DNA from: Microbacterium foliorum
GTDB lineage: Bacteria; Actinomycetota; Actinomycetes; Actinomycetales; Microbacteriaceae
Assembly (NCBI RefSeq): GCF_003367705.1
Contig: NZ_CP031425.1
Coordinates: 992,001 to 1,056,000 of the forward strand
Direction of reading: 5' to 3'
Length of the DNA: 64,000 nucleotides
The notes under the pieces were generated by a model. It did not search any database, was not told the origin of the DNA, and saw only the letters and a list, made by a program, of their open reading frames with translations. Shown here in pieces: positions 1-7,013 of this stretch. Each line of letters opens with the position of its first letter. The first letter of the stretch is position 1. The position numbers and the translations under genes are program-made.

Positions 1-878
1 TCTCCCGCGAAGCCCAGGTCGCCCTGACGCTGCGTGTCGTGGGCGGCCTGTCGAGCGAGGAGATCGCTCGGGCCTTCCTGGTCCCGACGGCCACAGTGCA
101 GCAGCGGATCGTGCGCGCGAAGAAGACCCTCGCCGCCGCGCACGTGCCGTTCGAGATCCCCCCGCGCGAGCAGCATGCGGAGAGGCTGGGTGGCGTCCTC
201 GGGGTGCTCTATCTCATCTTCAACGAAGGTCATGCGGCCAGCAGCGGTTCGGACTGGATGCGCCCCGAGCTGAGTGCCGAGGCGATCAGACTCACGCGGG
301 TGCTCGTGGCGCTGATGCCGCGCGAGCGCGACCCGCTCAGCCTGCTCGCCCTGATGGAGCTCACGGCCGCACGCTTCGCCGCGAGGGTCGACGCGAACGG
401 GGACCCCGTGCTGCTCGCCGATCAGGACCGGCGGCGCTGGGACCGCGGCCGGATCGTGCGCGGGCGCGACGCGCTCGCCCGCGCAGACTCGCGCGGAACA
501 GGTCGCGGCGCGTACGGACTGCAGGCCGCGATCGCGGAATGCCATGCGGTGGCGGCCTCGGTGCAGGAGACCGACTGGGACCGCATCGTCGTGCTCTATG
601 AGGCACTCGGCCGTATCGCACCGTCACCCGTGGTCGAGCTCAACCGGGCGGCGGCCGTGGCGATGGCTGTGGGTCCGGCATCCGCACTGCAGATCGTGGA
701 TGCTCTCGCGGCCTCGGGCGCCCTGGCCGGGTATCACCTGCTTCCTGCGACCCGAGCGGAGCTGCTGCTGCGCCTCGGTCGTCGGGACGAGGCCCGAGGC
801 GAGTTCGCCGTCGCTGCGGCGCTGGCCGGGAACGAGCGCGAGCGCGCGCTGCTCGCCGCCAAGGCCGCGGAGAGCTGA
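1..878 (+). CDS. ECF-type RNA polymerase sigma factor with C-terminal extension (5'-truncated)
   Basis: The 5' end lies outside the window; 291 residues remain, in the frame that begins at base 3. The first visible residues are the sigma region 4 helix-turn-helix (AQVALTLRVVGGLSSEEIA, then a recognition helix ending near IVRAKKTL). After it comes a long helical extension of about 230 residues with the block VLYLIFNEGH. This is the layout of the SigJ/ECF42-like group, in which the extension regulates the sigma factor in place of an anti-sigma protein. Family members usually sit beside a small YCII/DGPF-domain protein; none is seen downstream, so it would have to lie upstream, off the window. 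Sure of the family, unsure of the regulon. Confidence 0.9.
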   Translation, partial: SREAQVALTLRVVGGLSSEEIARAFLVPTATVQQRIVRAKKTLAAAHVPFEIPPREQHAERLGGVLGVLYLIFNEGHAASSGSDWMRPELSAEAIRLTRVLVALMPRERDPLSLLALMELTAARFAARVDANGDPVLLADQDRRRWDRGRIVRGRDALARADSRGTGRGAYGLQAAIAECHAVAASVQETDWDRIVVLYEALGRIAPSPVVELNRAAAVAMAVGPASALQIVDALAASGALAGYHLLPATRAELLLRLGRRDEARGEFAVAAALAGNERERALLAAKAAES

Positions 879-897
879 CGACGCACCGCGCACACGA

Positions 898-942
898 AGA
901 ACCGCCCTCGCCCACAGCAGTGCTGTCGACGAGGGCGGTTCT
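898..942. terminator. Bidirectional rho-independent terminator
   Basis: A perfect 13-bp stem (AGAACCGCCCTCG / CGAGGGCGGTTCT) encloses a second perfect hairpin (ACAGCA-g-TGCTGT). It lies between the convergent sigma-factor gene and the GlsB-like gene and can end transcription from both sides. Confidence 0.8.
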
Positions 943-967
943 GTTCACCGCGCGAGGCGCGATGTGG

Positions 968-1240
968 TCAGCTGCGGGCCTTGTTGCCGCGGCCGACGAT
1001 CAGGCCGTAGATGAGCAGCACGATGATCGAGCCGCCGATGGCGAGGAGCCAGCTGCTGATCTCGAAGAAGCTGTCGACGCCCACACCGAAGATGGCGGAA
1101 CCGATCCATCCACCGAGGAGAGCTCCGACGACACCGAGCAGAAGAGTGACGAGCCAGCCGCCACCCTGCTTACCGGGGAGGATGAGCTTTGCGATGGCGC
1201 CTGCGATCAGGCCGAGAAGAAGAAATCCGAGAAAACCCAT
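968..1240 (-). CDS. GlsB/YeaQ/YmgE family stress-response membrane protein
   Basis: A 90-residue protein that is almost entirely hydrophobic, with three membrane segments (about residues 3-20, 29-50 and 60-82) rich in Gly. The N-terminus MGFLGFLLLGLIAGAIAKLI and the GGW/LGGWIGS repeats are typical of the transglycosylase-associated YeaQ/GlsB family. These are small inner-membrane proteins induced by general stress, with no proven enzymatic activity. The start is supported by AAGGAG about 8 nt upstream of ATG 1240. It is transcribed alone, away from the Bax-inhibitor gene's terminator. Confidence 0.88.
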   Translation of the reverse strand: MGFLGFLLLGLIAGAIAKLILPGKQGGGWLVTLLLGVVGALLGGWIGSAIFGVGVDSFFEISSWLLAIGGSIIVLLIYGLIVGRGNKARS

Positions 1241-1355
1241 GGTCTGCTCCTTGCTTACTGTGTAAAACCCCTGGGGTGCCGGGGGTTCGTGTGACCACTA
1301 TTCCTCAGCTGAGTATTTCCCGCATCCCCTTGCGCGGAGGGGGCATCGTATGGCA

Positions 1356-1391
1356 AGAGGCCCGCCTTCCCTTGCGGGGAGACGGGCCTCT
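1356..1391 (-). terminator. Terminator of the Bax-inhibitor-1 family gene
   Basis: The 9-bp arms AGAGGCCCG and CGGGCCTCT surround an 18-nt loop, 17 bp beyond the stop codon of the minus-strand gene at 1408-2337. There is no long T tract, as is common in high-GC actinobacteria. Confidence 0.65.
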
Positions 1392-1407
1392 CGACGAACT
1401 CGCTCGG

Positions 1408-2337
1408 TCAGTTGTTTCCGCGCACGATCGCGATGATGCGCAGGATCTCGACGTACAGCCACACGACGGTGACCATGATGCCGAAGGCCCCGAGCCAGCC
1501 GTACTTGCGGGGAGCGCCGTTGCGCACGCCCTGCTGGATCTGGTCGAAGTCGAGCACCAGGGAGTAGGCGGCCATGATGACGACGAGGACGCCGATGATG
1601 AGACCCAGCGGGATACCCAGGATCTCGACCTTGCTGAGAAGACCGAAGGCCGCGCCCTCGCCGAGGACGCCGGTCCAGGTGAGCACGAGGTTGATCAGCG
1701 AGAAGACCAGGTAGCCGACCATGGCGATCATGAAGATCTTCGTGGCCTTCTTCGACGCGCGGATCTTGCCGCTGGCGAAGAGCGCCAGCGTGACGCCGAC
1801 GACCGAGACCGTCGCCAGAGTCGCCTGGAAGACGATGCCGGGGTAGAGGACCTCGAAGAACGCCGAGATGCCACCGATGAAGAGACCCTCGAAGGCGGCG
1901 TACGCGAAGATCAGCGCGGGGCGCACCTTCTTGCGCGAGGTGAACGAGATGACCATCGCGAGGACGAATCCGACGAGGGCGCCGACGATCCACGGCAGCA
2001 TGTTCGGCTGGAACTGGTCGTACGGGTTCTGCACCGGGGCCGAGAGGCCGCCGAGCGTCCAGACCCAGCCGATGGCTGCGGTGACCAGCAGGATGCCGAA
2101 GAGGCCCGCGGTCTTCCAGACCGTGTCCTCGACGGACATGCGGTCGGTCTCGATCGCGCCGGCCGGGGGAGCGGCGTACATGCCCTCCAGCTGGGCGTTC
2201 GCGGCGGCATCCATCGTGCCGTGCTGGAACGAGGCGGTCTGCGCACCCTGAGCGCCCTGCGGCGCACCCGGGTAGGTCGCGACGTTGCGCGGATCCTGCT
2301 GCTGGAACGCCGGATTGTTGAAGGCGAAGTTGCTCAT
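1408..2337 (-). CDS. Bax inhibitor-1/YccA family integral membrane protein
   Basis: 309 residues. A polar Gln/Asn-rich cytoplasmic N-terminus of about 75 residues is followed by seven hydrophobic segments. The run YAAFEGLFIGGISAFFE, and the late segment with LDFDQIQQGV, are signatures of the bacterial BI-1/YccA-like family (related to YetJ, a pH-dependent calcium leak channel). The long N-terminal extension is typical of the actinobacterial branch. I chose ATG 2337 because the open frame upstream of it has no family similarity and overlaps the oppositely oriented phosphodiesterase gene. Physiological role in actinobacteria is unknown; membrane stress or ion homeostasis is an inference. Confidence 0.9.
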   Translation of the reverse strand: MSNFAFNNPAFQQQDPRNVATYPGAPQGAQGAQTASFQHGTMDAAANAQLEGMYAAPPAGAIETDRMSVEDTVWKTAGLFGILLVTAAIGWVWTLGGLSAPVQNPYDQFQPNMLPWIVGALVGFVLAMVISFTSRKKVRPALIFAYAAFEGLFIGGISAFFEVLYPGIVFQATLATVSVVGVTLALFASGKIRASKKATKIFMIAMVGYLVFSLINLVLTWTGVLGEGAAFGLLSKVEILGIPLGLIIGVLVVIMAAYSLVLDFDQIQQGVRNGAPRKYGWLGAFGIMVTVVWLYVEILRIIAIVRGNN

Positions 2338-2412
2338 GGTGGGCCTCACTCCAAAGGGGTTGTAGGTCGCTTTCCTCCACGATACCCGCCCTGGCGGGTC
2401 GTGAGGGTGTCC

Positions 2413-2418
2413 TACGCT
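2413..2418 (+). promoter_or_regulatory. -10 box of a leaderless promoter (TACGCT)
   Basis: TACGCT ends 6 nt before the GTG start of the phosphodiesterase gene. No Shine-Dalgarno sequence is present, so the transcript probably begins at or next to the start codon. Confidence 0.55.
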
Positions 2419-2424
2419 GAGATC

Positions 2425-3411
2425 GTGCCCAGCAAATCGCCGCTCGTGATCGGGCATCGCGGTGCGCCCGGCTACCGTCCGGAACACAGCAGATCGTCGT
2501 ACGAGCTCGCTCTCGCGATGGGGGTGGACGCCGTGGAGCCCGATGTCATCGCGACCAAGGACGGCGTGCTCATCGTGCGGCACGAGAACGAGATCTCGGG
2601 GACGACCGACATCGCTGCGCATCCGGAGTTCGCCGATCGACGGACGACGAAGCGCGTGGACGGCCATGCGCTGACCGGCTGGTTCACCGAGGACTTCACC
2701 TGGGACGAGCTCGCGACGCTCCGCAGCCGGGAGCGCCTGCCCGAGCTGAGGGCGTCCAGCGCGAGCGCCGACGGAGCCGAGCCGATCCTCCGTCTGGTCG
2801 ACGTGCTCGATCTGGTGCGCGACGGCGCGCGCGAGCACGGGCGCGACATCGGCGTGGTGCTCGAGGTGAAGCACGCCACGCACTTCGCGGGTATCGGCCT
2901 CGATCTCGCTGCGCTGATCGAACGCGATCTGCGCGCTGCCGGCTGGGCCGACGGCGGGCTGCCGCTGATCATCGAGAGCTTCGAGCAGACCGTGCTGGGG
3001 CAGCTGAAGACCCGCGGCATCATCGCGTCCTACGTCTATCTCGTCGAGGCGTCCGGACGCCCGTACGACCTGGTCTCCGCCCTCGGCACGCACGCCCCCG
3101 ACTATCCGTCCGCGGTGACCCCGCGCGGGCTCGACGACCTGGTCGGCGCGGTCGACGGCGTCAGCGTCGACAAGCGGATGCTGCTCGCCGCAGGCAGCAG
3201 CATCGTCGCCGATGCCCACGCTCGCGGGCTCGAGGTCTTCACCTGGACCTGCCGGCCCGAGAACGCCTTTCTCGCGAAGAGGTTCCGTGGCCGGGGCGGC
3301 CCCGCCGCATTCGGCGACTACGAGGCGGAGTGGGGCGTCATCGCGGGCACCGGGGTCGACGGCGTCTTCGTCGACCATCCCGATCTGGGCGTCGCGTTCT
3401 TCCGGGGGTGA
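2425..3411 (+). CDS. Glycerophosphodiester phosphodiesterase family protein
   Basis: 328 residues with the GDPD TIM barrel. Hydrolyses glycerophosphodiesters to glycerol-3-phosphate and an alcohol (family knowledge). The catalytic signature is clear at the N-terminus: IGHRGAPGYRPEHS, then VEPDV and VRHENEIS carrying the metal and acid/base residues, then LEVKHA. There is no signal peptide, so it is predicted to be cytoplasmic. The start at GTG 2425 fits the -10 box just upstream and places IGHRG about 9 residues in, as expected. The gene is single and divergent from the Bax-inhibitor gene. Confidence 0.9.
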   Translation: MPSKSPLVIGHRGAPGYRPEHSRSSYELALAMGVDAVEPDVIATKDGVLIVRHENEISGTTDIAAHPEFADRRTTKRVDGHALTGWFTEDFTWDELATLRSRERLPELRASSASADGAEPILRLVDVLDLVRDGAREHGRDIGVVLEVKHATHFAGIGLDLAALIERDLRAAGWADGGLPLIIESFEQTVLGQLKTRGIIASYVYLVEASGRPYDLVSALGTHAPDYPSAVTPRGLDDLVGAVDGVSVDKRMLLAAGSSIVADAHARGLEVFTWTCRPENAFLAKRFRGRGGPAAFGDYEAEWGVIAGTGVDGVFVDHPDLGVAFFRG

Positions 3412-3509
3412 ACGTCGCGTTCCTCCGGCGGGACTGAGCAAGCTTCAGAGCGGGCCGAGAGCGTCGGGCACGGCGCGATCCAGGTGCAGTGCGCGCAGCT
3501 GCCGAGCGG

Positions 3510-3905
3510 TCAGAGGGTGCGGTCGAAAGCACCCTTGCGAGACACGATCTCCTTGCCGAGGGGCATCAGCGAGACCGGCACCATCTTGAAGTCGGCGATG
3601 CCCAGGGGGATGCCGATGATCGTGACGCACAGCGCGAGCCCGGAGACGATGTGACCGATCGCCAGCCACCAGCCGGCGAGGACGACCCAGAGCACGTTGC
3701 CGAGGAACGAGCCGACACCCGAAGTCGGCTTGCTCACGATCTCGCGTCCGAACGGCCAGATGGCGTAGCGCGCGATGCGGAACGACGCGATCGCCCACGG
3801 GATCGTCACGATCGGGATGCACAACAGGATCCCCGCGAGCATGTAGCCGAGGAAGAGGGCGAGGCCGGCGAAGATCAGCCAGATGACGTTGAGGATCGTG
3901 CGCAC
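3510..3905 (-). CDS. YccF domain-containing inner membrane protein
   Basis: 131 residues with two copies of the YccF (DUF307) motif. Each has a hydrophobic pair of helices followed by a conserved IPLG/IPWA turn (CIPIVTIPWAIASFRIARYA, then VTIIGIPLGIADFKM). The LPFGREIV/LMPLGKEIV ends of the two halves mirror each other. The function of the family is unknown. Start GTG 3905 was chosen because RTILNVIWL directly follows it in family members and a GACAAT-like -10 box lies 7 nt upstream (leaderless). Confidence 0.87.
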   Translation of the reverse strand: MRTILNVIWLIFAGLALFLGYMLAGILLCIPIVTIPWAIASFRIARYAIWPFGREIVSKPTSGVGSFLGNVLWVVLAGWWLAIGHIVSGLALCVTIIGIPLGIADFKMVPVSLMPLGKEIVSRKGAFDRTL

Positions 3906-4071
3906 GTCTCGATTGTCGCATCGGGAGTCTGAGCAACCGCCTCGCCGCCCTGCAGGGTCGGCAGGGTGAATGGCCACCGGGCGTTCACCGTCCGTGCACC
4001 GGCGGGTCGCGCGGCCGCCATGCGGGGTCGGTGGTGTGGGGTCATCCCCGTCTGATTCCCTCAGGAGACCC

Positions 4072-6909
4072 ATGTCCCGCCTGCACACCGCGGCTGCGGT
4101 CACGACGGTCTGCGCCCTCAGCGCAGCCGCACTGCTCGCCGTCCCCGTCGCCGCCGCCGGAGCCGAACCCGGCATCCGCATCAACGAAGTCGAATCCAGT
4201 GGCGGCGTCCCCGGCGACTGGATCGAGTTCGTCAACCCGTCGGCCGTCGTCGTCGATCTCAGCGGCTATGTCGTCAAGGACGACGGTGACGACGAGTCGT
4301 ACACGTTCCCGGCAGGCACGACCCTCGAACCGGGCGCCTACCTGGTGCTCGACGAGGTCGACGCCGGCGTCGGCGACTTCACCTTCGGGCTCGGCAAGGC
4401 CGACCGGGTGCGGCTGTTCGATCCGAACGGCGTCCTCGCCGACGAGACGGCCTGGACTCAGCATGCCGAGGTCACGTGGGGTGCGCGCGAGACCGCGGGC
4501 ACGATCGAGTGGGCGGCCACGAGCGCCTCCACCCGGGGCGCGGCCAACGTGTTCGCGGCCGATGACCCCGCGGGCGGCACGATCGCCATCAACGAGGTCG
4601 ACTCGCAGCCGGCGGACTGGATCGAGTTCCACAACGCGGGCGATGCTCCCCTCGACATCTCCGGATACGAGATCCGCGACAACTCCGACGACCACCGCTG
4701 GCAGTTCCGGCCGGGCACCGAGATCGCGGCCGGAGAGTTCCTCGTCGTCGATGAGGCCTCCATCGGACTCGTCGACGGCGTCGAGACCGCGTTCCGTGAT
4801 CCGATCGGCATCGGCAGCGCCGACCGCATCCGGCTCTTCGACGCCGCCGGCGTCCTGGTCGACGACACGCTGCCCTGGGCGGGCCACGCCGCGGTCGACG
4901 GCGACGTCGCCGCTGCGACGCTCGCACGCTGTCCCGACGGCGAGGGGGCCTTCGTGCTCGCCTACTCGACCCCGGGGGCGGCGAACTCGTGCGTGATGCC
5001 CGACGTCGTCATCAACGAGATCGAGTCCGACGGAGATGCGACCGACTGGGTCGAGGTGGTCAACACCGGCAGCACCCCGGTGGATCTCTCCGGCTGGACC
5101 GTGATGGACGGCGATCCGGTCGGCCATGCGGCGGAGGCGACTCCGCTGCCGACCGGCACGATCATCGAGCCAGGCGGATACTTCGTGTTCGACCAGCCGA
5201 CGGACTTCGTGTTCGGTCTGGGCAACGGCGACACCGTCACTCTGCGCGACGCGAGCCTCGGCGTCGTCGACGAGCACGTGTACCTCGAACATGCCGCAGG
5301 CGTGCTCGCCCGCTGCGCCGACGGCAGTGGAGACTTCGTCGACATCGCCGTTTCGACCAAGGGCTCGCGCAACGCCTGTGGCACCCCCGTGCGCATCAAC
5401 GAGGTCGAGTCCGACGGCGGATCGCCCGACGACTGGGTCGAGCTCGTGAACCCGACCGCATCCGCACTCGATGTGTCGGGGATCGTCGTGAAGGACGACG
5501 ACGACACCCACTCCTACGTGATCCCGGCAGGTACGACGATCTCGGCCGGTGCGTATCTCGTGATCGAGCGCGACGCACTCGGTTTCGGACTGGGCGACGG
5601 AGACGCGGTGCGTGTCTTCGACGGTGACCTGCTCGTCGATTCGACCACGTGGGGTGCCGGGCACGCGACCACCACGTGGGGGCGCTGCCCCGACATCACC
5701 GGAGCGTTCGCCGCGACGGCGGAGAGCACGAAGGGCGTCGCGAACGTCTGCGCCGGAGAGGTCGCGGTCTCGACCTGGCCAGGGTCGGCCGAGGTGCGTG
5801 TGCTCGACACCACGCCGACGTTCCTCGAGGACAGTTCAGGCCTGGACGTGCAGGAGACGACGGACGGCGCGTTCCTCTGGGCCGTCGACAACGGCGACGG
5901 ACGCATCTGGAAGCTGGAGGCACACGCCGACGGCTCGTTCTCGCAGCTCGAGGGCTGGGAATCCGGCAAGCGGGTGCGGTTCCAGAAGGATGCCGCCGAC
6001 CCCGACGCCCCGGGTCCTGACACAGAGGGCATCACGGTCGACGGCGACGGAGACGTCTACGTCGCCTCCGAGCGCGACAACAGTGCGAAGGGAGTGAACG
6101 AGAACACCGTGCTCAAGGTGGACCCGGAGGCGGCCTCCGGCGATCTCGTCGCCCAGCAGGAGTGGGACCTCACGGCTCTGCTGCCGGCCGTCGGTGCGAA
6201 CCTCGGCATGGAGGCCGTGCAGTGGGTTCCGGACACCGCCCTGCGCGGCACGCTCTTCGACGTCAACACGGGCGCGGCCTACGACTCGATTGACTACGCC
6301 GGTCACGGTGATGGCCTGTTCTTCGTCGCCGTCGAGGACAACGGTCATGTGTACGCCTTCGCGCTCGCTGCCGACGGCACCGCGACGCTGGTCTCGGAGA
6401 TCGCACCCGGGCTCGCCGGAGTGATGGCGCTCGACTACGACAGCGTGCTCGACGTGCTGTGGGCGGTGTGCGACGACGGCTGCCACGGTCAGTCGGCCCA
6501 GATCACGCTGAACGGCACCGCGCAGCCCGGTGTGGCGCACTTCGCCCGCCCTGCCGGCATGCCCGACATCAACAACGAGGGCTTCGCGACCGCGCCCGCC
6601 TCGCTGTCGGTCGACGGACAGCGCCCCGTGTGGTGGTTCGCCGACGGCTTCGCGTCGGAGGCGCTGCGGGTCGGAACCCTTCCCGGCGGCACGGCGGAGA
6701 ACCCCGGAGAGAACCCCGGCGAGGACCCCGGCGGGAACCCGGGCGGCCAGACGCCGCCTCTGCCCGACACCGCTGTCACCGGCGAGAACCGCGACAGCGG
6801 CGCGCTCGCGGTCACCGGAGCCGAGCTGCCGGTGGCGTCGCTGCTGCTGGCGCTGACGCTGGTGGTCGCCGGCATGATCGTGGTCGGTCGTCGGCGCCGC
6901 ACCGGCTGA
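4072..6909 (+). CDS. Surface protein: four lamin-tail domains, beta-propeller and LAXTG sorting signal
   Basis: 945 residues, predicted to be exported and wall-anchored. Residues 1-33 form a signal peptide ending near VAAAGA. Four lamin-tail (LTD) repeats follow, each opening with INEV/INEIES and a DWIEF/DWVEL strand, at about residues 38, 172, 312 and 440. From about 565 to 870 lies a region resembling phytase-like/SdiA-regulated beta-propellers (TEGITVDGDGDVYVASE, HGDGLFFVAVEDNGHVYAF). A Gly/Pro/Asn-rich spacer (NPGENPGEDPGG) leads to LAVTG at about 912, a hydrophobic helix and RRRR at the end. LAXTG is the class E sortase motif, so covalent attachment to the wall is expected. Start ATG 4072 has AGGAG upstream and gives a proper signal peptide. 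Ligand or substrate unknown. Confidence 0.87.
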   Translation: MSRLHTAAAVTTVCALSAAALLAVPVAAAGAEPGIRINEVESSGGVPGDWIEFVNPSAVVVDLSGYVVKDDGDDESYTFPAGTTLEPGAYLVLDEVDAGVGDFTFGLGKADRVRLFDPNGVLADETAWTQHAEVTWGARETAGTIEWAATSASTRGAANVFAADDPAGGTIAINEVDSQPADWIEFHNAGDAPLDISGYEIRDNSDDHRWQFRPGTEIAAGEFLVVDEASIGLVDGVETAFRDPIGIGSADRIRLFDAAGVLVDDTLPWAGHAAVDGDVAAATLARCPDGEGAFVLAYSTPGAANSCVMPDVVINEIESDGDATDWVEVVNTGSTPVDLSGWTVMDGDPVGHAAEATPLPTGTIIEPGGYFVFDQPTDFVFGLGNGDTVTLRDASLGVVDEHVYLEHAAGVLARCADGSGDFVDIAVSTKGSRNACGTPVRINEVESDGGSPDDWVELVNPTASALDVSGIVVKDDDDTHSYVIPAGTTISAGAYLVIERDALGFGLGDGDAVRVFDGDLLVDSTTWGAGHATTTWGRCPDITGAFAATAESTKGVANVCAGEVAVSTWPGSAEVRVLDTTPTFLEDSSGLDVQETTDGAFLWAVDNGDGRIWKLEAHADGSFSQLEGWESGKRVRFQKDAADPDAPGPDTEGITVDGDGDVYVASERDNSAKGVNENTVLKVDPEAASGDLVAQQEWDLTALLPAVGANLGMEAVQWVPDTALRGTLFDVNTGAAYDSIDYAGHGDGLFFVAVEDNGHVYAFALAADGTATLVSEIAPGLAGVMALDYDSVLDVLWAVCDDGCHGQSAQITLNGTAQPGVAHFARPAGMPDINNEGFATAPASLSVDGQRPVWWFADGFASEALRVGTLPGGTAENPGENPGEDPGGNPGGQTPPLPDTAVTGENRDSGALAVTGAELPVASLLLALTLVVAGMIVVGRRRRTG

Positions 6910-6922
6910 GACACGGATCGAG

Positions 6923-6961
6923 GACGGAGGGTGTGCGGAGTCGCTCCGCGCCCCCTCCGTC
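6923..6961 (+). terminator. Two-tier hairpin terminator after the lamin-tail gene
   Basis: The outer 9-bp stem GACGGAGGG/CCCTCCGTC encloses the inner stem GCGGAG-tcg-CTCCGC, 13 bp after the stop codon. It lacks a T tract, so termination efficiency is uncertain. Confidence 0.6.
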
Positions 6962-6998
6962 GCGCTCGGGCCGGTGCCGTCGTGTCGGTGGCTCGGCC

Positions 6999-7004
6999 TA
7001 GACT
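6999..7004 (+). promoter_or_regulatory. -10 box of pcrA promoter (TAGACT)
   Basis: TAGACT ends 9 nt before ATG 7014. No ribosome-binding site is visible, consistent with a leaderless or near-leaderless transcript. Confidence 0.5.
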
Positions 7005-7013
7005 CATAAGGCC

